Source: Apteryx mantelli (taxonomy: Eukaryota; Chordata; Aves; Apterygiformes; Apterygidae). From it: DNA of 64,000 bases. Position 1 is the stretch's first letter. Each line of letters opens with the position of its first letter. Under the pieces are notes generated by a model. That model saw only the letters and a program-made list of their open reading frames with translations. It did no database searches and had not been told where the DNA came from. The stretch lies in assembly GCF_036417845.1 (NCBI RefSeq), contig NC_089979.1:118515415-118579414 (forward strand). Reading direction: 5' to 3'. The position numbers and the translations under genes are program-made. Of the stretch, positions 12,801 through 24,800 are shown piece after piece.

Positions 12801-15800
12801 CTACTGAATTGTTTATTTTGAATTATCTTTTGGTCCATCTTTTTTTTCCCCCTACTGATTATAGAAATGATCTCTGTTAAATATATTTTCTCTTGGAGAA
12901 AGTTAACCTATTTCAACATGTGGTTCCTGAATGAGTTCTGATCATTTATTCCTCTGAAATGTATAAAAACCCCTACAAATTGCAGTAACCATACATTTCT
13001 GATCAATATCTCTTTGAATGTGGCCTTTTCATAATAAGAATGACTTTCCATATGTAAATTCTGGCTTTCTGAAATAATGAGCCTACTTGAAGAGCAGCTA
13101 AGTAATGACAAAAATAGCAAGCTGTGATTATCACTTAATAGGAAACTCAGTGAAAGAGTCATTTTAAATGGGATTGATAAAACAGATGAGAATATTCAGT
13201 ATGAAAATAGAACAAATCTGTACAAACAGGGAGTTGGGCTGGATTGCATAACCTTCTTCAATCCCCAGTACCTATGGGTCTGTGATTTCAGCCCTTTTGG
13301 TGCTATTCCTGATCTTTTGGCTTGTTTCTTTTGTAGATCTTGCAGGCGCTTTGGATTCTGCTCAGGAAAGTGTTGGATTCTGTCCTCACGATGAAATCAA
13401 TAAAGACAGATCTGCCTAAATGGTATCCCACCTTCATCAACTGTCATAGCCCAGAATAGTTAAGCTTTTAATCAAGTTGTGGTAGGAGAGAGGTGCTGAG
13501 TGGATTTTGAAGGGGAGATTAGAAACTAAAATAGCTCTTTCACATTTAGTCATCTTCAAATGATAACCTGCAGGCAACATGTTCCTTGTCAGATCTCCTG
13601 ACCTTGCTCGTTGACACCTTTCTTCACTATTGAACTAAGAAAATGTTGGTCTATCACCTTCTCCCCCACGTCTTTGCAGCTTTCTATTGCCATTTTTCAT
13701 TAGCGAATGGATAACCTAAAACAGTGCCTCTACAGGAACAATTTGTTCCGATTTGGCTCCTTGCTGAGTCAGACTCAGTGGGCACAGGAAATGGTGTTAC
13801 TCAATCAAATTAGACTTTATGGGCATGTTAATCCAGTCCACTGAATGCTCTGTGCAGTGCTGATTCAGGCCTAATTTAAAAAAAAAAAGGCAATTTAGGA
13901 AGAAAAAAAAAAGCTGCTACAGTGCAGGCTCAGACCTATCAATTTCCTGCTATTTTCCAACAAAATTCAACAAATAAAATACATCTTGTGCTGTGGGAGT
14001 TCTTGGCTCTAAGGAAGGTCTTGGAAGGAGGCTTGGGGTCTCCTGTTGCTTTTTGGGGGGAGCTGTACCCTGCTGTCCCATCCCTGCAGTCCTCTGCTGT
14101 TTTCATTGGCACTTGTTGGGAGAGCACTGGGAATCATGTAGCTGAGGAGGGGGCAAAGCAGCTGAGTTAGCAGAGTTCGCTGGAAAAAAAGTAGACAAGA
14201 ACTTGGAGCAGGCTCAGTGCTCCCAGCCGCCTGTTTGCACCCCACAGGTGGTCATGGCCTATTGCCTTACATTCCTAAGAAGGGTTTAACAAGACAGAAA
14301 ATCAAGGTACTTCACCATCTCTGTTGGATACCAGGCCTTTTAATTTCATGCAAATACACTTATGTATCAAAGCAGAAAGCTGGCATTTTGGTATTTTGTT
14401 AATACCTGAATGGTCCACAATCGAAGGAAGGAGGCAGGGACATAATGGTGTAGGCTACAGGCAGGAGACTGAGGAACAGGATCAACAACAAAAGTCCCAT
14501 GTAAAAATTATTAGACTTGGATGCTTTAAATACTCGCTCATGAGGGACATTGCTGCTCATGACAGCCCAGCACTGAAAATACATGGAGGTTAATAAGCGC
14601 AGCACGTTTATACCCACAAGCCCTGGTGCATAAAAGGATCCCATCCTAAAAAGGAAAGGAGAAGAACAGGTGTTATTATTATTATTATTTTTTTTTTGCT
14701 GGACTGGAAGATTTTTTTTCTTTTTTCAGAAAAAGAAGGTAAAAGTTGTTAATGCAGTGGCAAGTTTGCCTGTAAATTATGTCTGAGTGGGCTGGCTTGT
14801 GCCACCTCTGTGCTTCTGGAGGAGAAGCCACCTGTGTTAAGGCACAGTAACTGTATATTGAGGACCAGCAATGTCTCAGACCTCTCAATAGTTGCAGAGA
14901 AAGATTTTCAGTTTGTGACAAAAATTGCTTAAAAAAAAAAGGTGGCTTTTGATCCCAGGTGGTCCAAAACAATGTATTTTTCTGAAAGACCAAGAAGCAC
15001 AGGAAAACTGTGCTTCACAGGCATGCTTAGAGGGAATTCCTGAAGTGGGCCACATGCCTGGACCTGCAGCTGCCCATGGTGGCAGTGTCCTTCTGTCACC
15101 GCTGCCAGCAGCTCTGTGGTTGCAGAGGAAGTGGGGCCTGTGGCGGTGGTAATAGGTAGGATTCCCTGTGCTTTCAAACTCCTGGCTTCTCAGTAAAGAG
15201 CCCACGGCAAGACTGGCAAGCCTAGGTCCCCTAAAATTGCAGGTGCTGAGAGCCTTGTGTCTGGGGCATTCAGCCCCAGTGCTGGGAGGTCTGAGTGTTG
15301 GTCCCTTGGGATTCAGCCTTGGCGTGTAGGAGAGATCATCAGGTTCATGGTTCAGGTGTCACAGAACTGGCAGTTTCTAGAAACAGTTGGCTTTGTCAGA
15401 ACATTTCTGATCAGATCCTACCATAATCTCCACTTGCCTTAAATAGGTACAATCTGGGAAGTTGGGGGAGATTGGAAAGCTTGGAAAATATCAGGTGAAT
15501 GTGAGCAGGGGGAAAACACTTCCTTGAGTCTGCAGAGATGTTACAGTAGATGAACAGAAAGAAAATATTAGAGCATGTAAAAAACAAAAAAAAACCAACC
15601 AACCTTCTCCCCAAAGCAGGTGAGGGTGCTTGGCACCATTGCCTCTTGTGCCACCAGAGCAGGGGCAGCAGCTGCCCTTGTTTGCCCTCCTTTGGGGTAA
15701 TTCTGGGATGTGCCTCTACTCCCTGACCCACTCAGCCAGCTCCCTGCCCACCCTTGTATTGATGTGTAAGCTTGCAGCGCCCTCAGAATTGCTTTCTTAT

Positions 15801-18800
15801 CTCTCCCCCCACCACATGAACCATCTTGAAAGGGCGGGGAAAGGGACAATTTTACTTTTGGAAAAAAATGGCCTTATAAAAGTGAGCGTAGGGTGGGGTT
15901 TGCAAGACTGTTTTCTGTTTAAGCTAGGCCAATGCTGCTACTCTTTGACTAAGCTGGAATTTTAAAATGTTATTTCCATTTTTACAGTCAATCACAGAAA
16001 GTCAAACAATCAGAGAAAACAAAGTACAAGCAGTCTAAGCTTGGAAGCTCTCTAGCTCTGCTGGAAAGCTTTTTAAAGAACATGAAAACGAAAAAGGAAA
16101 TACGTCTTACCAAATCATTCCTTGGTTGAAGACCAAACCCAGAACATTGCCACTAATGTCAAACTCAGCATAGGAGGGCTGCATGGGGGGGGGAAGGAGA
16201 GTTTGTTGTTACCAGAGGTATGTGCTATTGCTTACTGCTGCTGGGTGTAAGGTTGCTTAAACCTGGAGTGAAAGGATTTATAGGAGGTCTCCTGCTGCAT
16301 GCATACTGCTTGAATGCCCAGCAACAGAGCTGTGAAAGCAAAAATGGAGCTACTGTGCTCTGGGCTGTCTGGAGAGCAAGACTCTCTTGGCTTGCAGAAA
16401 ATTGGAAAGATGCGCTAAGGTGCTTAGATTTGCTCTGCGTTTGTATCTTCTTCCTGCTAATAAAGCCAGCTATGAGCAAAGAAGCCATGGCATAAGACTA
16501 GGATTTTATATTCCAGCATGTATATCTGGCTATGGACTTACATTTCCACCCTGTTAAAATATTGAATGTTTGACTTGTTGTAAGGCTGAGTTGGAGGACA
16601 AATACTACAGCAGCTATATCCACTCCCTCAGGTTTTGCAGCAGCAGGCTGCTGCAGAAGAGAAGCAAAGGCCCTAGGGGGCAAAACCTGAGGGAATATAT
16701 GGCTTGATAAATATGTGGCGTTATTTTTCACTGCACTATACAATATTTAAAGTACCACTTTATATGGAGCAGCCCATCTGATGTGGTTGCTAATGGTGGT
16801 AATTCCAGAGCAGGCAGGTATAATCTGTCTGCAATATTTTTCATTTTATAAATTATTATTCTGCTAGATTTGCCTATGATGAAACCATTGTTTCCTCTAC
16901 ATATGTATGTTTTTGCGTGCACAAACTCAGGGGACTTTTGGCAGCTTAAATTATGTGTAAAGGTTTTTTTGTTTTCTTGGAAAAAAATTTTTTTGAAGGA
17001 AAGGACCCAGGAAATCACCAGTCTTATGCTTTACTGCAATATAGAATACAGTTTTAAAAAATGATGGATGATGCCCTTAAATGTTTCAAACATCCTGGAT
17101 AGTATGTCTGCTTTTGACCCAGTTTCCACGTATTCCATACTGTCAGTGTTTTGTAAAGTTGAGGTTTAACATACGGGCAAAAACAAGTTTGGCTTTGATA
17201 ATGAAAAACTTGAAAGGATCCTAGTCAGAGTTTTGTTTAGTCAAATGCTGGTAAGTTTTGGGAAGAAATAGCTGCAAACATTGTTTATTTATTTTTTTGA
17301 TTCTGGTCCATCTCTATTTAAAGTCTTTAGTTACAGATTAATATTGGCGCTTTTTTTGCCATGAAAGTAACCACACGTTTCAGTGCCTGCTTTCTTCTGT
17401 GCTGAGTACTTCTGTGTGAGAAGGCTAGGTTAAACAACAGTCACTATACATGTTAGAAAAACACATATACAATTGTGCTGGTGCTCATGGCTAGGCTGGG
17501 CTAGATGGCTGTTACTACTTTGCTCCATCCAGGAGAGGTGAACTGTAAAACCTTCAGTGTTTCCCTTAGCTCAGGATGGTTTTTGTAGAGTTACCTGTTT
17601 GAAACAGGAATCAAGCCAGCTGTAAAATAAGAAAACAAATTTAAAAATGATAAGATGATTTCTTTGGTGAGGTCTCAGTACTTCTGGACTTGGGCAAAGC
17701 CAAGACTTTGAGAAGGATGTGAAGAGAAAAAGAAATAAAAACTCTCAATATAAACCTTTTTTTGCACTCAGGAAGACATTTTCTCAGTAAAGCACAAATT
17801 AATGGCATATAAAAAGAGTGAATTCTTGCTTCAGGCCAACTGGTTGATGCTTTTCCTCTGAAGGAGTCTCATATCTCCCACAGTTTCCCTCCTGGGCCAG
17901 AGCGTGTTTGGCAGTATGCAGGAGCCAAGCAAAAGGACAATGTGCAAAGAGGCAGGGAAAAGAAAACAACCCTACTTGAGCACCAGTGATTTCTAGCACC
18001 AGGAGTTGTATACAAATGCCCCAAAGGTGTGAGAGAAAAAAAACAGGGAAGACCACAGGGCTTTCTTCTCTCTGCACCTACTATGGGAGTGGAGTTGGCT
18101 TGGCGTGAAAGGAGAGTTTTGCCTTCCCTAGACTGCAGTCTCTCTAGCATTGCTCATTTTATGGGCTGCAGCTTAATGCTCCTACTTAGTCATAATAAAA
18201 AAGGGCCTTGCCCTACTCCATCTGAGCTTCTTGGAAGCTGGATTAGACTGCTAGTTTGCAAAAGTTCACCTGTTGGAGCTGGCTACATTGGTTAATCCCT
18301 TGATAGATGCTGAATGGGCTTTGTTTCTCAGTACAATATTGCCTTGCAGCAAGCCTGGGCTCATGCTGAAAGCCCAGGAGAAGGGGAGAGGGAGGAACCA
18401 AGTGAGCCCTAAAGCAGCTGTTTTAAATTTCACTGAGAAGTGGAGGATGGATATTCAGGAAATGTTTTTTTTCTGAAGGGCAGAAGAAACTTCCAGCTAT
18501 TTGTACAATGGAGATCATCTTAATAAAAGAAAATCCCGTGTGGTATTTTTAAAGGTTGTTTTGAGGAAAGCATCTAAAAAAATCAAACAAGGCTAACAAC
18601 GTGAGAAGCAGACATGGGCTGGAGGATAAAACCAGAATTTTCAAGAAGAGCATAGTCTGTGAGCATCCATACTAGGAGCAATTGCATGCTGTTTGGGGAA
18701 CATGCTGCTGCTTCAAGGCAGGGGACTCCCAAGGCTCCAAGTTCTCCCATCTACTTCTGAGAAACGCCTTCTGTTTCTCCCAGAAGAAATGCAAATAAAT

Positions 18801-21800
18801 CCATGAGCAGCAAATACCTTTGGTGTCTAGCTGCCCTCATCTGGTCTGCCCCCACAGGCACCTGCAAAAACCACCTCACTGCTCTTCTTCAGACCTCTCC
18901 TGGAAACCCTTCCAGTGTAGTGGTTAGGTGGTTGGTACATTGATACAGCTGTATTATTTCCAAGTATTTTCCTCTCTGTCTGAATCCACCCGTTATTGTC
19001 TCTTCTCTTTTATTTAGGTTATAACTGTGTGAAACAGTGACCCTTTTCTTTATTCTTTTGTTCTGTATTTGTGCAGCTCTGGTACTGGCTGCTTTGGTCA
19101 TATAGCCTTTATGAATACTAAAGAGTCTGGTACTGCTGTGCATTACACATATGTGAGAGGGGAAAAAAAAATCCTCCTTATTTCACTGCAGCAAAAATAA
19201 CACCAACTTCCAACATAGCACAGTCTTCTGATCTGTGAGTAAAGCATGCTACTGCCTGCAAGCAGGGCAATAAACAAGGAGGTCCAGACTTTGAGAAGAT
19301 GAGCTGAGTATAAAAGGGCCCAAAGGTTTGGGATTTTAACTACTGAATGAACATCAGGATAATTTTTTTTTTAATTCAACTTCATGATTCAAGTTCTTGA
19401 GTGGAAGAGGATGCAACGAGGAAGGCTAAGACCCATTTGGAATTAAATCTGGTGAGAGATGTCAAGGACAACAAGAAGGGCTTCTTCAAATGCATCAGTA
19501 GCAAGAGGAAAACTAGGGAAAATGTGGGCCCTTTGCTGAATGGGGTGGGTGCCCTGGTGACGAAGGATGCAGAGAAGGCAGAGTTACTGAATGCCTTCTT
19601 TGCTTCAGTCTTTACTGCTCAGGCCAGCCCTCAGGTACCCCAGACCCTGGAGACAAGGGAGAAAGTCTGGAGAAAGGAAGACTTTCCCTTGGTCGAGGAG
19701 GATCGGGTTAGAGATCATTTAAGCAAAATTGACACCCACAAATCCATGGGCCCCGATGGGATGCACCCATGAGTGCTGAGGGAGCTGGCGGACGTTATTG
19801 CTAAGCCACTCTCCATCATCTTTGAAAGGTCATGGAGAACAGAGGAGGGGCCTGAGGACTGGAAGAAAGCCAATGTCACCCCAGTCTTCAAAAAGGGCAA
19901 GAAGGAGGACCCGGGGAACTGCAGGCCAGTCAGCCTCACCTGCATCCCTGGAAAGGTGATGGAGCAGCTCATCCTGGAGGCCATCTCCAAGCATGTGGAG
20001 GAAAAGAAGGTGATCAGGAGTAGTCAGCATGGCTTCACCAAGGGGAAATCGTGTTTAACCAATCTGATAGCCTTCTCTGATGGAATGACTGCCTGGGTAG
20101 ATGAGGGGAGAGCAGTGGATGTTGTCTACCTTGACTTCAGCAAGGCTTTCGACACTGTCTCCCATAGCATCCTCATAGACAAGCTCAGGAAGTGTGGGCT
20201 AGATGAGCGGACAGTGAGGTGGACTGAGAACTGGCTGAATGGCAGAGCTCAGAGTTGTGATCAGCGGCGCAGAGTCTAGTTGGAGGCCTGTAGCTAGCGG
20301 TGTCCCCCAGGGGTCAGTACTGGGTCCAGTCTTGTTCAACTTCTTCATCAATGACCTGGATGAAGGGACAGTGTGCCCCCTCAGCAAGTTTGCTGATGAT
20401 ACAAAACTGGGAGGAGTGGCGGATACCCCAGAGGGCTGTGCTGCCATTCAGAGAGACCTGGACAGGCTGGAGAGGTGGGCAGAGAGGAACATCCTGAAGT
20501 TCAACAAAGGCAAGTGCAGGGTCCTGCACCTGGGGAGGAATAACCCCCTGCACCAGGACAGGTTGGGGGTTGAGCTGCTGGAAAGCAGCTCTGCCGAGAA
20601 GGACCTGGGAGTGCTGGTGGACACCAAGTTGACCATGAGGCAGCAATGTGCCCTTGTGGCCAAGAAGGCCAATGGTATCCTGGGGTGCATCAGGAAGAGT
20701 GTTGCCAGCAGGTCGAGGGAGGTGATCCTGCCCCTCTACTCAGCCCTGGTGAGGCCCCATCTGGAGTACTGCGTCCAGTTCTGGGCTCCCCAGTACAAGA
20801 GGGATGTGGCACTACTGGAGAGAGTCCAGCGAAGGGCTACAAAGATGATTAGGGGACTGGAGCATCTCTCTTATGAGGGAAGGCTGAGAGAGCTGGGCCT
20901 GTTTAGCCTGGAGAAGAGAAGGCTGAGAGGAGATCTTATCAATGTGTACAAGTATCTGAAGGGAGGGTGTCGAGAGGATGGAGCCAGACTCTTTTCAGTG
21001 GTGCCCAGCGACAGGACGCGAGGCAACGGGCACAAACTGAAACACAGACAGTTCCATCTGAACATGAGGAAAAACTTCTTCACTGTGAGGGTGACAGAGC
21101 ACTGGAACAGGTTGCCCAGAGAGGTTGTGGAGTCTCCTTCTCTGGAGATATTCAAACCCCACCTGGACGTGATCCTGTGCAATGTGCTCTAGGTGACCCT
21201 GCTTGAGCAGGGAGGTTGGACTAGATGATCTCCAGAGGTCCCTTCCAACCTCAGCCATTCTGTGATTCTGTGAGAGAACTGTATTTTTTGTAGGGTTCTT
21301 TCTGGGATGAAACTGATCCAGAGACTAACGATGCCAATTAAAGTATCAAACAAGACCAGAAGATACTTAGAACCATTCAAAACCCATTTATCAGTAATAT
21401 TTAAATAAATGGCCCTAAATTAATTTTATCTTCTCAGCTAAAAGACATTGACTTACAAATCCAGCCTCTAGGTCCCAGCACCAGCAGTAATTCACAAATC
21501 TGACAAAGCAAGCACGGATGAAATCTCCCACCAGGATGGTTACGTATGTCACTAGGATATCAGACACAGTGAGCCTTACAAACTCCTGCAATTTGAAACA
21601 AGGAAAGAACATTTAGCTGCTATAATTTCAGTAGTGCATTCTGGATTTTATTTTATTAAGCCATTTTTCTTTATATGACAATAACCTGCAGAAAGGCATG
21701 CCATGAACAAACTCCTTGTCTGTTTTCAGACACTCAGCAGTGCTTAAGGTTCACCTCTGCACTTGGGAACCACGAGCTCCTTTACAGCTATTAGCCCTAT

Positions 21801-24800
21801 CAGTTGCTGCTAGTGTTATTGACTGCACTACATATTGTGATAGCATATAAAATGAAAGCAGAATGCTAATGCTGCAATAATGCTAGTCTGAAACATACAT
21901 ACACAGAGGCTAATTTTGATTTTGCAGTTTAGCAGTCTGCAAACACTTTCACAGAAATTTCTGTGTTACTGTGAGTTATTTTTGAGAGTCTTACAGGGAT
22001 TTCACTGTTCTAAAGAAGTCCTGTGTGAAATTAGTAGTTAATTCAGACTCTCCCATCTGTGGACTTTACTTCCTCTTTGGAAGAGGTTCTGAGTAAAAGC
22101 CAGTGACTCTTGGGAAACTGCAGGGTTTTCCTAATCTATGTTGAAACCTGTAATATCAGTTGAAAACTAGCAAGTTAAGGTAGCAGGAAGGAGCTACCAG
22201 TGCTTCTGAAAATAACATTTCTTGACAGTCTCACAAAATGGGAATCACCTGTGCTCTTCACTGAAAATACTACAGAGCTGTGGGTGTCCCAGGCACTTCT
22301 GGCTGTGTATCTCATGACCATAGTTTGAGATCCATGGCCATATATTTAAATTGCCTTGGTGCTTCTATGTGAGGAGTTGAAAAAGGAGATGCCATTTGTG
22401 AGGAAAACATCAATCCTGGAAACACTGAAAGCAACAACAACAAAAAAACCCAAACCAGTCCAGAGCTTTACTGTATAACAAATTTCTTACAATGCCAACG
22501 GTTGTCTCCCAGCAAGGTCCCCTGGGCACGTCTGCCGGATCAAGGGGAGGTGGGGTGGCAGTGCTGCCATTCCCTGCGGATGAGTTGTGGTGGCTAAGCA
22601 GTGTCCAATATGTGATGTTCCTTAAGCCGTCCTCTTCAGCCAGCTACAATGGGAGAGACGCCCTGGCTGAAAACATCTGCGAATGGAGCTCTAGAGGATG
22701 CAGTGGCCTGAGCTGGAGCTAACTTGCACTCAGAGAGTGCAAGCCATAGGGTTCCTCTCTCATTTCTACCAGTTACCACCTCTAGTAAAAGAAAGTGCTG
22801 ACAACAGAGTTGCAGGGCCAGCATTGGAAAGGAAAATAGCATGGAAACTTGTTTTCTGTGGCCAGGAACGGGGAGGCAGTCTCTCCAGACCTAGAGGGCA
22901 CTGCTGGTTTTGGCAAGCAAATACTGACTAGCCTTTCCAACACCCGCTTTTTAGCAGTCCTCGCTTGAGCTGGACTCTGCTCCCCTTCTTTGTGGTAACC
23001 ACTAGCTTGCTCCTAATACATGAATGGCATTACAGGAGGAGCCGGAGCTCCTGTAAGGCGAGCCAAGGTTTGGGAATCTGGCCTATGATGAGCAAGAAAA
23101 CAGGGCTGCTGTTAATACAAGCCTCCACTGCAGTCCTTCTTGCTCACTTTGTTTAGCATTTTTCAGAGCAGAGCAAACCTCCCTGATTCCCCTTATTCTT
23201 CTCAGCTTAAAATGGAGTCATTTTTTTGTGGATCAGTTAGACATTTATCCTTTCCTGTGGTTATCTGCCTGCGACACACTGCCAAGATAGTGTTAAAGGG
23301 GGGAGGGGCAGGAGGAAAGGATTATAAACTATATCCTCAGGGTCTGTGTTAATAGAAATTGCAAAGAGTGTCAGATGGAAAAAATTCAAATTACTCTTAT
23401 ATTCCATGATTATAGGAGACAATAACCACTCTGTTTTCAGGGTTGTAAAGAGAAGTTTGAGAATCTCTGGCAAGCTAGATAGGCCTAGGAGCATTTCCTT
23501 GAGTCGCTCATTTCAGCCCTGCAGCATGTAGCTCTGATCTTAAAACAAGGCTAAAAACCCCTCTGGGCTGTGAGCGACCTCTGGGCAGCTGCTGTCCATG
23601 CTTGAGAGGATCAGGGAGGGAGGAAGTACCAACTGCTTGCTGCAAAGGGAATGGTTGTCCATGCTAGCCGCAGAGGTGGGCTGTGCTCACACGCTGCTCT
23701 AGAAAATACTAGTGAACTTGCCTTTTTGGCTAAGATCTTACTTTTTCATTGACATCGTCCATCAAGGCCAACAAAAATGTGTAGAGATTCCCAAGGAAGA
23801 GTGCAAAGATCCGTCCCAGCTGCCATTTCAGACCTATGCGGGGATGGTAATTTTCTAGTGCTGCAATAGTTTCGAACAGTGGTGGACAAAACATACCCAG
23901 CAAAGACATTACGATTTCAACCTGCCAAAAAGGAAGATTAGATTACTGCTGCTAATACTAAGAACAGTGACCATGTTACTTTAAGCAGTTATCAAAAGTA
24001 TGCATGCCAGCATTTCGTATAGTGTGGCCACTGCAATCCGATTTTGCTGAGGAGCAAACTGACAGATCTCTTTAATGTTGGCAAACAGTTTTCCATTAGA
24101 ACAGGGCAGCAAATGTGGAAATGGCACATAATAGGGAGAAAGTTGCATTTTGTGATAGCGTGTCACCGAATTAGTTTCTGCTCTTTCCCACTCAAAAAGG
24201 CCAATTACAGTAATAAGGTTGAGACTGAGTGACACATGGAGCAGAGTAGGAGCTGCAGGCAACTTGTCAACAAGTAGTTTGAGATTTCTGAAGAATTTAT
24301 GAAGGGGAAAGAGCTAAAACAAGCTCAGCTCCTGGCTTTGCTTAGTTTGCAGTCAGCACAGCATCAGGCTTGAGGGTTGGGGTGGATGGCTTGCTCTTGC
24401 AGGAGCACTTTTGCTGTTATCTCAAAGGGATGAGCTCAGAAGAATTTGTTCCCCATCAGTCCATACTCATTAATATTTAGTTTCCTCAATTCTCACGTAC
24501 TACTGCCTGCATCAGCTCTTAGGTTCCTATTTTAGTTTTGGAGGAATCACAAGACTTGGCTTGTGTGCATAAAGCAATTAGTCGATGCTAATGTTTATTT
24601 TCCATGTTCAGCACCTTTGCTTTTGCAATAGGTGATTACAGACTTAAATGGAAGCACAGCACGGACTCAGTCTTGAAGCTCAAGAGAATACGTCCTATTC
24701 ATTTTTTTGTTTCTCTGCAAAACACCAAGTTGTATTAAAGTCAGTGAAGTCATTGACAAACCAGTGTTAACTCAGTCATCACTTGGGGACTTTATCTTTT

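Larger units (their letters stand above)
16179..21456 (-). other. TMC2: TMC2 intron 14, host of the CR1 element
   Basis: 5.28 kb, of which about 1.87 kb (19400-21272) is a CR1 retrotransposon in the opposite orientation. The rest (16179-19399) is unique-looking sequence without recognisable features. Confidence 0.93.

Noticed and set aside
19305-19320. TATAAAA box-like sequence just upstream of the CR1
   Set aside because: A chance match in AT-rich intronic DNA; CR1 promoters are internal/5' and this copy is 5'-truncated.
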